From the IMG/VR virus record IMGVR_UViG_3300032288_001908, positions 1-37,197 of that record: a stretch of 37,197 bases of DNA. One strand, given 5' to 3'. The notes below the pieces were generated by a model. It saw nothing but the letters and a program-made list of their open reading frames with translations. It made no database searches and was not told the DNA's origin. This DNA is from a virus. This document shows positions 14,453-20,424 of the stretch, in pieces. The stretch's first letter is position 1; each line of letters begins with the position of its first letter. The position numbers and the translations under genes are program-made.

Positions 14453-14665
14453 ATGACGAAGCACGAAGCCCTGGCGCAGGTTCAGCAGGACATTGCGATG
14501 GCGATGGGCCGCCTCGCGTTTTTCGCTGCCGAGACAGCGGCGGTTGCCATTGAGGATATGGAAGGGCGGGAATGGACCCGCGAATCGACGCAGGAACGGC
14601 TGCGTCAGATGCGCGAAACTGAAAAGTGGCTGTACAACGATTTGGCGCAGGAGGTGGCCGCATGA
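14453..14665 (+). CDS. Small early protein, unknown (70 aa)
   Basis: This is the first gene after promoter P2 and its leader, with GGAGG well placed before the ATG at 14453. The 70-residue protein is entirely helical by eye: an Ala/Met-rich first helix and a charged second helix (QERLRQMRETEKWLYNDLAQE). It has no membrane segment long enough to be certain and no known motif. The TGA overlaps the next ATG. It is not an obvious relative of the first P1 gene despite the shared leader. Confidence 0.72.
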   Translation: MTKHEALAQVQQDIAMAMGRLAFFAAETAAVAIEDMEGREWTRESTQERLRQMRETEKWLYNDLAQEVAA

Positions 14666-14862
14666 ACCGCCACCTCATTGATCCGGCGCTCGACCTCATC
14701 CCGCTGCGGCGGGATGGGGCGGTCAGCAAGACGCGGCGCTTTGACACGTTGTGCGGGGTGTCGGTCGGGATGCTGGGCGTGGCGCGAGGGATTACGGGTC
14801 AGACGATCTGCCCGGAATGTCTGTCGATTGCGGCGGGTCTCGGAACGGAGGTGGCCGCATGA
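14662..14862 (+). CDS. Small protein with CPEC motif, unknown (66 aa)
   Basis: The start is the ATG at 14662 that overlaps the preceding stop (ATGA) and follows GGAGG. The 66-residue protein has three cysteines: one near residue 31 and a CPEC pair near residues 50-53. That hints at a partial zinc site, but only three ligands are clear. The N terminus is Asp/Arg-rich. The stop overlaps the next gene. Function unknown. Confidence 0.65.
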   Translation: MNRHLIDPALDLIPLRRDGAVSKTRRFDTLCGVSVGMLGVARGITGQTICPECLSIAAGLGTEVAA

Positions 14863-15062
14863 CGCTCGCCGACTTTGAGATGATGCTTAAGCGTCACGAT
14901 TGGCTGTATTTCATGGCCGAAGGGAACGCCTATAGCCGGGGGAAGCGCAGCAGCGAGGCCATTGCCTTAGCCTTGCGGCAATTTCTGAATGGCCCGGATG
15001 CGGTCGAAGCGCAGCGGTTGTTTGATGCGTACGCCGAGGAGGGGAAAATCGAATGGCTCTAA
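14859..15062 (+). CDS. Small protein of unknown function (67 aa)
   Basis: The ATG at 14859 overlaps the preceding TGA and follows GGAGG. The 67-residue product begins MTLADFEMMLKRHDWLYFMAEG, is mostly helical, and has a short acidic C terminus. A related helical layout is common among small phage early proteins, but I cannot assign a family. It overlaps the next gene by 10 bases. Confidence 0.65.
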   Translation: MTLADFEMMLKRHDWLYFMAEGNAYSRGKRSSEAIALALRQFLNGPDAVEAQRLFDAYAEEGKIEWL

Positions 15063-15382
15063 TCGACCAGCAAATCGGTCTCGATCTCAAAGAGCGCGGC
15101 ATGGCGCAAGCGCGGGAGGCGCGGGACGTCCACGAATGGCGCAAACTGTTCCGCGCCGCGGTGGTCTATCTGGCCTCGATTGGCGACCCGTTTACGTCGG
15201 AGGACGTGATTGAGTTGGTCGGGTTGCCGCGGGAAGATGGGACGATGAACGCGAATAACGCGGTCGGGGCGATGATGAATGCGCTGGCCCGAGCGGACGT
15301 GATCGTAAAAACCTACGAACGGAGGCAGTCCATGCGTGCTACGTCACACGGGCGGGAGATCGCCGTCTGGATCGGCAAATGA
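15053..15382 (+). CDS. Probable winged-helix early protein (109 aa)
   Basis: This 109-residue protein has a charged N-terminal helix, then residues about 45-105 that look like a winged helix: a helix starting FTSEDVIELVGLP, a second helix NNAVGAMMNALARADVI, and a two-stranded wing ending in HGREIAVWIG. The RRQSMRATSHG segment supplies basic residues that could touch DNA. It has a clear GAGGAGGGG ribosome site. A DNA-binding role is inferred from this pattern; no family name can be given with confidence. Confidence 0.62.
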   Translation: MALIDQQIGLDLKERGMAQAREARDVHEWRKLFRAAVVYLASIGDPFTSEDVIELVGLPREDGTMNANNAVGAMMNALARADVIVKTYERRQSMRATSHGREIAVWIGK

Positions 15383-15840
15383 GCGGCGATTTGTGGCAGA
15401 TGGCGCGGAACGGGACGACGTTGCTCCCTGGCGAGGCGCGAAAACTGGCGCTGGCCTACGACAAAATGCAAAACATGCTTGCTGTTGTGGAAGCGGAACG
15501 GAATGCGTTATTGCAAGAAAAACGTGAACAAGATCAGCAATGGGAAGAAACAATGAATCGAATAATGCCAGATGATGTCGATCAAATACGCAGACAAGAA
15601 GAATGGGAAATTATTCGCTCATTTGGTTTGAACCATGACGACGGAACGTCTATCGCTGAACACGCAATGGCCCGTGAAATTCGAAACCTTCGAAACATTC
15701 TTGCTGCCCTTAGAGGACCAAGCGAGACCGTGCTCAAGGCGGCGTTACAAGCAGACGATTTCCTTGCCTATGGGGCGGCGACCCGCGGCGTGCTGGCGGC
15801 AGCTATCGCGGCGGCAGAGCAGGAGGTGGGCAATGCCTGA
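15379..15840 (+). CDS. Coiled-coil early protein, unknown (153 aa)
   Basis: This 153-residue protein starts at an ATG overlapping the preceding stop. Residues about 20-75 are a probable coiled coil rich in Gln, Glu and Arg. The C-terminal 40 residues are Ala-rich and helical. Bases about 15470-15720, the centre of the gene, have many A/T-ending codons (GAA, CAA, AAA, ATT) unlike both flanks, so the middle looks transferred. No catalytic motif is seen. Confidence 0.68.
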   Translation: MSGDLWQMARNGTTLLPGEARKLALAYDKMQNMLAVVEAERNALLQEKREQDQQWEETMNRIMPDDVDQIRRQEEWEIIRSFGLNHDDGTSIAEHAMAREIRNLRNILAALRGPSETVLKAALQADDFLAYGAATRGVLAAAIAAAEQEVGNA

Positions 15841-16006
15841 TACGACAACCTTTGCCGTGGTCGACGGGGTGGCGCGGATTACGATGGCGTCAGATGTGCT
15901 ATGGCTTGTCGGGATTTTGGTATTCTTTGGGATTTATGCGACGTTTACGACGGGGCGGGATACCGTCCTCGACATCCTTTTTCGTCTTTCGATGTGGTAC
16001 AAATGA
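15833..16006 (+). CDS. Single-span small membrane protein (57 aa)
   Basis: The ATG at 15833 follows GGAGG (15821-15825) and lies inside the end of the preceding gene. The 57-residue protein has one clear membrane segment at about residues 21-37 (VLWLVGILVFFGIYATF), with a short acidic N terminus and a basic C terminus. Its stop overlaps the next ATG. It could be an early inner-membrane protein, for example one acting in superinfection exclusion, but nothing beyond topology supports a role. Confidence 0.65.
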   Translation: MPDTTTFAVVDGVARITMASDVLWLVGILVFFGIYATFTTGRDTVLDILFRLSMWYK

Positions 16007-16359
16007 GAACGGTTGACACGATCCTTGCCGATTTCCAACTCCACGAACCGGTACCACGGGCGATCCTGGAACCGCGGCTGATGCGGATCGCGGCGTATGT
16101 CAGGGATTATGAGCGGTCGTACGAACTGCTGTCGCAGACCCTGCAAAAGCGGACTACGGCGATGCGGGAGGCCGAGGACCGGGAGGTCGTGACGGCCAAA
16201 GACAACGAGGGGCTCCGGATTCAACTGGCGGCATATACGTCGGTGGTCCTGGCGGTCCTCAACTGGCACGGGGCGCTCGGGACCAAAGACGAGGTGCAGC
16301 GGATGGCCGAGCTCCGGGAAACGGTGGCGATGTGGCAAGCGCGGTCGGCGTTGCGATGA
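16003..16359 (+). CDS. Helical early protein, unknown (118 aa)
   Basis: The ATG at 16003 overlaps the preceding TGA. The 118-residue protein is charged and helical, with a likely coiled coil at about residues 35-75 (YERSYELLSQTLQKRTTAMREAE region) and a C-terminal helix. It has no cysteine, no membrane segment and no recognised motif. It overlaps the VRR-NUC gene by 4 bases. Confidence 0.65.
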   Translation: MRTVDTILADFQLHEPVPRAILEPRLMRIAAYVRDYERSYELLSQTLQKRTTAMREAEDREVVTAKDNEGLRIQLAAYTSVVLAVLNWHGALGTKDEVQRMAELRETVAMWQARSALR

Positions 16360-16751
16360 TTCCGGGGAAAGCGCCGCGTCAAAAACCGCGGCACCTGGAA
16401 TCCATCGAGCAACGGCTCTTTGTGCAGCGGTTTCGGATTGATCCGGAAACGCGGGATTTCCCAGCGTGTGCGATCCCGAACGGGGGACGACGCGGGGCGC
16501 GGGAGGCGGCGTTGATGAAAGCGGAAGGCGTGACGGCGGGTGCGCCGGATTGGATTCTGATGGTCCCGCGGTCGCCGTTTTGCGGCTTGGCGTTGGAGTT
16601 TAAGCGACCAGACCAAGCGCCGCGGTTGACGCCAGAGCAGAAATTATTTCACGCACGGCTTGTTTCGGCAGGGTGGCGGGTGGAAATTGTCAAAAGTGCC
16701 GAAAGCGCTTGGGCCATCCTTTCGGACTATTTGCGATTGGGGGAACGATGA
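16356..16751 (+). CDS. VRR-NUC domain nuclease
   Basis: The ATG at 16356 overlaps the preceding stop. The 131-residue protein matches the stand-alone phage VRR-NUC family in length and motif order: PNGGRRG near residue 45, then EAALMKAEGVTAGAPDW with the catalytic Asp, then LALEFKRP giving the ExK part, and a C-terminal Gln/Trp-containing helix. The family belongs to the PD-(D/E)XK fold and includes Holliday-junction and flap nucleases. In this operon with ERF it probably processes recombination or replication intermediates. Family call strong, exact substrate unknown. Confidence 0.87.
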   Translation: MIPGKAPRQKPRHLESIEQRLFVQRFRIDPETRDFPACAIPNGGRRGAREAALMKAEGVTAGAPDWILMVPRSPFCGLALEFKRPDQAPRLTPEQKLFHARLVSAGWRVEIVKSAESAWAILSDYLRLGER

Positions 16752-17083
16752 GCGAGGCGGCAAAGGATTTGAGCGTCGCGGAAACCGCACGGATTGTCGG
16801 CGTCAGTCGGGCGCGGGTGTATCAGCGGATCGCGGATTACGATGGGGATAATGCGCGGTCCCTGGAAGCGGTCACGCGGGAAAGCAAACGACCGGGGACG
16901 CGGGACGGGCGGCAACTGCGTATCCCGATCGCGGTCGCGTTGTCCTGGCGAGCAGAACGCGAGGCGGCGGGTCAAATAGTTGGAGTGGTCCCTCCGGAAG
17001 TCTCGGACCAGTTATTGCCGCCGCCGCCGATCCCGCCATCCGCGGAAATCCCGGTCGGCCTTCCGGCCTTTCGGCCATTTTAG
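16748..17083 (+). CDS. HTH DNA-binding protein (excisionase/MerR-like helix-turn-helix)
   Basis: From the ATG at 16748 (overlapping the nuclease stop) the protein has 111 residues. Residues about 8-32 form a helix-turn-helix with the pattern LSVAETARIVGVSRARVYQ. A basic loop (KRPGTRDGRQLRI) follows, like the wing of MerR- or excisionase-type proteins. The C-terminal third is Pro-rich. There is no integrase in the genome, so a true excisionase is unlikely; a regulator or terminase-like DNA binder is more plausible. Three GGCC blocks near the stop (17057-17076) followed by ATTTTAGGTTTT could form a weak terminator. Confidence 0.7.
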   Translation: MSEAAKDLSVAETARIVGVSRARVYQRIADYDGDNARSLEAVTRESKRPGTRDGRQLRIPIAVALSWRAEREAAGQIVGVVPPEVSDQLLPPPPIPPSAEIPVGLPAFRPF

Positions 17084-17107
17084 GTTTTACCTTTTTGTTA
17101 AAATAAC
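17082..17107 (+). promoter_or_regulatory. Candidate operator/promoter of the XRE regulator
   Basis: The region holds the 13-mer AGGTTTTACCTTT (17082-17094, also at 8187-8199) and a second inverted repeat GTTA-AAA-TAAC (17097-17107). A TAAAAT (17099-17104) could be the -10 element, which would start the RNA within a few bases of the ATG at 17112. It is an AT-rich island in GC-rich DNA. Autoregulation by the downstream protein is an inference. Confidence 0.5.
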
Positions 17108-17111
17108 GATT

Positions 17112-17471
17112 ATGAACACGTTGGGCGCACGGATTCGGACGACGCGAAAGGCGATGAAGTTGTCACAGACCGACCTCGGCATAGCATTAGCGAATCGGTT
17201 ACAGCGGCCGAAGGCGTTTTCGGTCGGCACGGTCCTTGGATGGGAAAAGGGGGACAGCGAACCGTCCCTCGATGCGATTTTTGCGATGGGGCAGATGGCG
17301 CATGTTTCGGCGGCATGGCTGGCGTTTGGTGATGTGGCGTACCGGATCACGATGGATCATCCGCAACAGACACCGGGAGAGGATCATGCAGACGAAAACG
17401 CGGCAGGATTCGGACGACACGTATCGGCCGGTGCAGACGTTGCGAGCGATGACGCACGGACGGCGCATTGA
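17112..17471 (+). CDS. XRE-family (Cro/CI-like) transcriptional regulator
   Basis: The protein has 119 residues. Residues about 5-70 form an XRE helix-turn-helix: GARIRTTRKAMKLSQTDLGIAL, then GTVLGWEKGDSEPSLDAIFAMGQ with the typical WExG turn. There is no ribosome site before the ATG at 17112, and a possible -10 lies just upstream, so the message may be leaderless, as lambda cI is from PRM. It is on the same strand as the early genes rather than divergent, so a classic CI/Cro switch is not evident. The last 29 codons overlap the next gene in another frame. Probably it represses its own and perhaps late promoters. Confidence 0.82.
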   Translation: MNTLGARIRTTRKAMKLSQTDLGIALANRLQRPKAFSVGTVLGWEKGDSEPSLDAIFAMGQMAHVSAAWLAFGDVAYRITMDHPQQTPGEDHADENAAGFGRHVSAGADVASDDARTAH

Positions 17472-17571
17472 GTCGCGGATCTATCTGGACCACCTTACGG
17501 CGGTCATCCTGGCGCGGTTGGTCCGGGAATCGACCGAACCGATCCTTTCCGGCGTTCTGACGGCACGATGA
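17386..17571 (+). CDS. Small protein overlapping the XRE gene, unknown (61 aa)
   Basis: The ATG at 17386 follows a GGAGAGG ribosome site and lies in a different frame inside the end of the XRE gene (86-base overlap). The stop overlaps the next ATG. The product has 61 residues with a hydrophobic, Arg-containing helix (YLDHLTAVILARLVRE) and a polar N terminus. The chain of overlapping starts supports it as real. Function unknown. Confidence 0.6.
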   Translation: MQTKTRQDSDDTYRPVQTLRAMTHGRRIESRIYLDHLTAVILARLVRESTEPILSGVLTAR

Positions 17572-18785
17572 CGCAAAACCTACCAATCGCAAAGCTCAAG
17601 CCAAATCCGAGCAATCCGCGGATCATTAAGGATGAGAAATTTCGGAAATTGGTGCAAAGCATCAAGGAGTTTCCGGAAATGTTGCAACTTCGTCCGATCG
17701 TGGTCGATGCGGACCTGATGGTCCTCGGGGGCAATATGCGCCTGAAGGCTTGTCAAACGGCTGGACTTAAGGACGTGCCGGTGGTGATTGCGTCCGACCT
17801 AACGCCAGAACAACAGCGCGAGTTTGTCATTAAAGACAACGTTGGGTTCGGGGAATGGGAATGGGACGCGCTGGCAAATAAATGGGACGTGGACCAACTC
17901 ACCGCCTGGGGCCTCGACCTGCCGAGCTTTGAGTCGGAACCCGTCACTGGACAGACCGACCCGGACGAGGTACCGGAACCGCCGGCCGAGCCGGTCATTA
18001 AACCGGGCGATTTGATAGCGCTCGGCGACCACCGGCTGCTTTGCGGCGACTCAACGGACGCGATTGGCTGGGATCGGCTTATGGCCGGAAGGAGCGGACA
18101 AATGGTTTGGACCGATCCTCCATACGGCGTCAATATGGAAGAAGTCAATGCGTCATTAGCTCGCGCTGGGAAACGAAGTATGACTCGTGAAGTACATGGT
18201 CTATCTAACGATAGCCTAGACGAGCACGGTCTAGAACAACTGCTGCGTGGGTCGCTTGGCCTAGCCTTTACGCATTGCGCCGATGGCGCTGTCTGGTATG
18301 TAGCGGCTCCGCCTGGGCCGCTATATACGATCTTCGCGCTGATAATTAAAGAGTTTGGCATTTGGCGGCAGACACTCCAATGGGTAAAAGATGTTTTTGT
18401 GCTCGGACGCTCGGACTATCACTACCGGAACGAGCCGATCTTTTACGGCTGGAAACCCGGAGCCGCTCATTATTTTGTGAATGACCGGACGCAGGATACG
18501 ATCTGGGAAATTCCACGACCGAAGAAGAACCCAGATCATCCGACCATGAAGCCTATAGAACTAGTCCAACGGGCCATTCTGAATAGCTCAAAACCTGGCG
18601 ACCTAATTCTTGAACCGTTTGGTGGGTCTGGTACGACCCTGCTAGCCGCCGAAACCACGCAACGCGTGGCGGCGGTCATTGAACTCGATCCGCGGTATTG
18701 CGATGTGATCGTGCGGCGGTGGCAGCAGTTTACGGGACGGACGGCCACCTACGCCGACACCGGCCAGCCGGTCGCCTTGACATAA
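17568..18785 (+). CDS. ParB-like nuclease domain fused to DNA methyltransferase
   Basis: The protein has 405 residues. Residues about 5-100 are a ParB/Srx-like domain (IAKLKPNPSNPR, then VVDADLMVLGGNMRLKA). Residues about 145-395 are an amino-methyltransferase of the beta class, with catalytic DPPY at Asp183-Tyr186 before the AdoMet motif EPFGGSGTT. It should methylate adenine N6 or cytosine N4. This fusion is common in phages of this type and sits next to the terminase, as here. Bases about 18115-18640 have many CTA, GCT, GGT and AGC codons, unlike the flanks, so the catalytic part may have been swapped. Two methyltransferases without restriction partners suggest anti-restriction. Confidence 0.92.
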   Translation: MTQNLPIAKLKPNPSNPRIIKDEKFRKLVQSIKEFPEMLQLRPIVVDADLMVLGGNMRLKACQTAGLKDVPVVIASDLTPEQQREFVIKDNVGFGEWEWDALANKWDVDQLTAWGLDLPSFESEPVTGQTDPDEVPEPPAEPVIKPGDLIALGDHRLLCGDSTDAIGWDRLMAGRSGQMVWTDPPYGVNMEEVNASLARAGKRSMTREVHGLSNDSLDEHGLEQLLRGSLGLAFTHCADGAVWYVAAPPGPLYTIFALIIKEFGIWRQTLQWVKDVFVLGRSDYHYRNEPIFYGWKPGAAHYFVNDRTQDTIWEIPRPKKNPDHPTMKPIELVQRAILNSSKPGDLILEPFGGSGTTLLAAETTQRVAAVIELDPRYCDVIVRRWQQFTGRTATYADTGQPVALT

Positions 18786-18798
18786 CTGAGGGGGAACT

Positions 18799-19116
18799 GT
18801 GGCAACGACAAAAAACCTCCGGCCCTTTAAGCCTGGACCAGATGACCGGCGCAATTTGAAGGGCAGACCGCCAAAATTGCCAAAACTAGACGAATTGCTC
18901 GCCACGGTCATGGCCGAGGAGCGGAACGGACTGACCGCGGCCGAGGCCGTCCTACGGTCTCTTTTGGTCAAAGCGACAAAGGGGGACGTTCGAGCGGCTG
19001 AGGTGTTGCTTGATCGGGCGTTCGGGAAAGTCAAACAACCGACGGATATCACGTCAGGCGGCGAACCGATTCGGGTGGTGCCACCAATTGTCTGGTCAGA
19101 TGAGGGCGAGGGATGA
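18799..19116 (+). CDS. terS: Terminase small subunit (probable)
   Basis: The GTG at 18799 follows a strong GAGGGGGA site. The 105-residue protein starts with a basic, Gly/Pro-rich segment (FKPGPDDRRNLKGRPPKLPKL), typical of a family of small proteins found just before large terminases, followed by a helical core (ELLATVMAEER, AAEVLLDRAFGKVKQP). Its stop overlaps the large terminase start by 4 bases. By position and pattern it recognises the packaging site and regulates the large subunit. No winged-helix motif is clearly visible, so the call depends partly on context. Confidence 0.75.
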   Translation: MATTKNLRPFKPGPDDRRNLKGRPPKLPKLDELLATVMAEERNGLTAAEAVLRSLLVKATKGDVRAAEVLLDRAFGKVKQPTDITSGGEPIRVVPPIVWSDEGEG

Positions 19117-20369
19117 CAGTGGCGGTCGAACCGGTCGCGATCGAGCCGGTTCGGTTGTTGCGACACTACCGACGGCTGTTTGATCCGCAGCCGTCCTGGC
19201 GGTATGCGTTCATTACGGGTGGTCGCGGGTCGGGCAAATCCTTCCATACGGCGCTGGCCCTGCTCAACCTGACGTATGAGGCGGGGCACGTCATCCTATT
19301 CACGCGGTATACGATGGTGGCCGCAGACGTGTCGATCATTCCGGAATTTCGGGAAAAGATGGACCGCCTCGGGGTGTCGGACGATTTCGAGATCACCAAA
19401 AGGGAAATCGTCAACCGGAAAACCGGGAGCCGCATTCTGTTCCGCGGCATTCAGACGTCAAGCGGGAATCAAACGGCGCGGCTCAAGTCCATTCAGGGCG
19501 TGACGACGTGGGTGCTGGACGAGGCCGAAGAACTGGTTGATGAGCGGACGTTTGAGACCATCGACCTGTCGATCCGTCATAAGACGTTGCCGAACCGCGT
19601 GATTCTGGTGCTCAATCCGGCGTCGGAGGAGCATTTCCTGCACCGGTTGTTTGTGCGGTCGCCGCGGTCGGACACGTTGTATATCCATACGACTTGGACG
19701 GATAATCGGCAAAACCTATCGGCGTCGTTTATTGAACGGGCGCTCGAAACCGAGGCTAACGCGCCGGAACGCTACGCTCGGATCTTCCTGGGGAAGTGGG
19801 GCAGCGATACCGGGGGACTGTTGTGGACCCGTGCCGAGGTCGAACGGTCCCGGATTTCTAAAATACCGGAAGATTTGACGCGGGTGCTAGTGGCGATCGA
19901 CCCCGCGATCACGGCCAAAGAGACGTCAGACGAAACGGGTATTGTCGTTGTTGGGGTGGATCGGAACCGGCGCGGGTACGTATTGGAGGATTTGTCGGGG
20001 CGGTATTCGCCGAACGATTGGGCGTCGGTGGCGTTGACAGCGGCGCGGAAGTACAACGCCTCGATCGTGGCCGAAACCAATCAGGGCGGGGATATGGTGA
20101 CGTCGGTGTTACGGTCCCTGGGGGATCGGGCGCATGGCGTCCGGATCATTGACGTCAAGGCGAGCCGCGGGAAGCTGGCACGGGCCGAGCCGATCTATAG
20201 TCTGTATCAGGAAGGGCGGGTCTTTCACGTTGGGCATTTCCCGGCCTTGGAGGCGCAGATGCTGCAATTCAACCCGGACGCCATGACTGTCTCACCCGAT
20301 CGGGTGGACGCGCTGGTCTGGGGGTTGTCCGCGTTGATGTTGAAACCGGCCACGCCGTTCGTGATTTGA
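19113..20369 (+). CDS. terL: Terminase large subunit (PBSX-type)
   Basis: The protein has 418 residues, the normal size. The N-terminal ATPase has Walker A GGRGSGKS at about residues 36-43 and Walker B VLDEAEE at about residue 133-139, then a coupling-motif region (VILVLNPASEEHF). The C-terminal RNase H-fold nuclease begins with VAIDPAIT at about residue 258, with further acidic residues at IVAETNQGGD and near the C terminus (RVDALVWGL). It cuts concatemers and pumps DNA into the prohead. It overlaps the small subunit by 4 bases. The TGA stop falls in the -35 box of a probable promoter for the capsid genes. Confidence 0.93.
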   Translation: MTVAVEPVAIEPVRLLRHYRRLFDPQPSWRYAFITGGRGSGKSFHTALALLNLTYEAGHVILFTRYTMVAADVSIIPEFREKMDRLGVSDDFEITKREIVNRKTGSRILFRGIQTSSGNQTARLKSIQGVTTWVLDEAEELVDERTFETIDLSIRHKTLPNRVILVLNPASEEHFLHRLFVRSPRSDTLYIHTTWTDNRQNLSASFIERALETEANAPERYARIFLGKWGSDTGGLLWTRAEVERSRISKIPEDLTRVLVAIDPAITAKETSDETGIVVVGVDRNRRGYVLEDLSGRYSPNDWASVALTAARKYNASIVAETNQGGDMVTSVLRSLGDRAHGVRIIDVKASRGKLARAEPIYSLYQEGRVFHVGHFPALEAQMLQFNPDAMTVSPDRVDALVWGLSALMLKPATPFVI

Positions 20370-20393
20370 GGTGTCAAGGTCGAGGCGTATAAT
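20366..20393 (+). promoter_or_regulatory. Candidate promoter for the head genes
   Basis: TTGAGG (20366-20371), a 16-bp spacer and a perfect TATAAT (20388-20393) lie between terminase and portal. The stop codon of the terminase gene is inside the -35 element. This is the best -10 box I see in the genome. Confidence 0.65.
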
Positions 20394-20424
20394 CCGTTGA
20401 CGATGTAAAGGAAGCGCCGTAGGA

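Noticed and set aside
16748-17471. Temperate lifestyle based on HTH and XRE proteins
   Set aside because: No integrase, transposase, partition genes, attachment-site candidate or divergent CI/Cro promoter pair is present in this complete genome.
18700-18800. cos site expected upstream of the small terminase
   Set aside because: Only 13 noncoding bases separate the methyltransferase and the small terminase gene, and I see no clear inverted repeat. The packaging site may be inside a gene or in 10647-11309.
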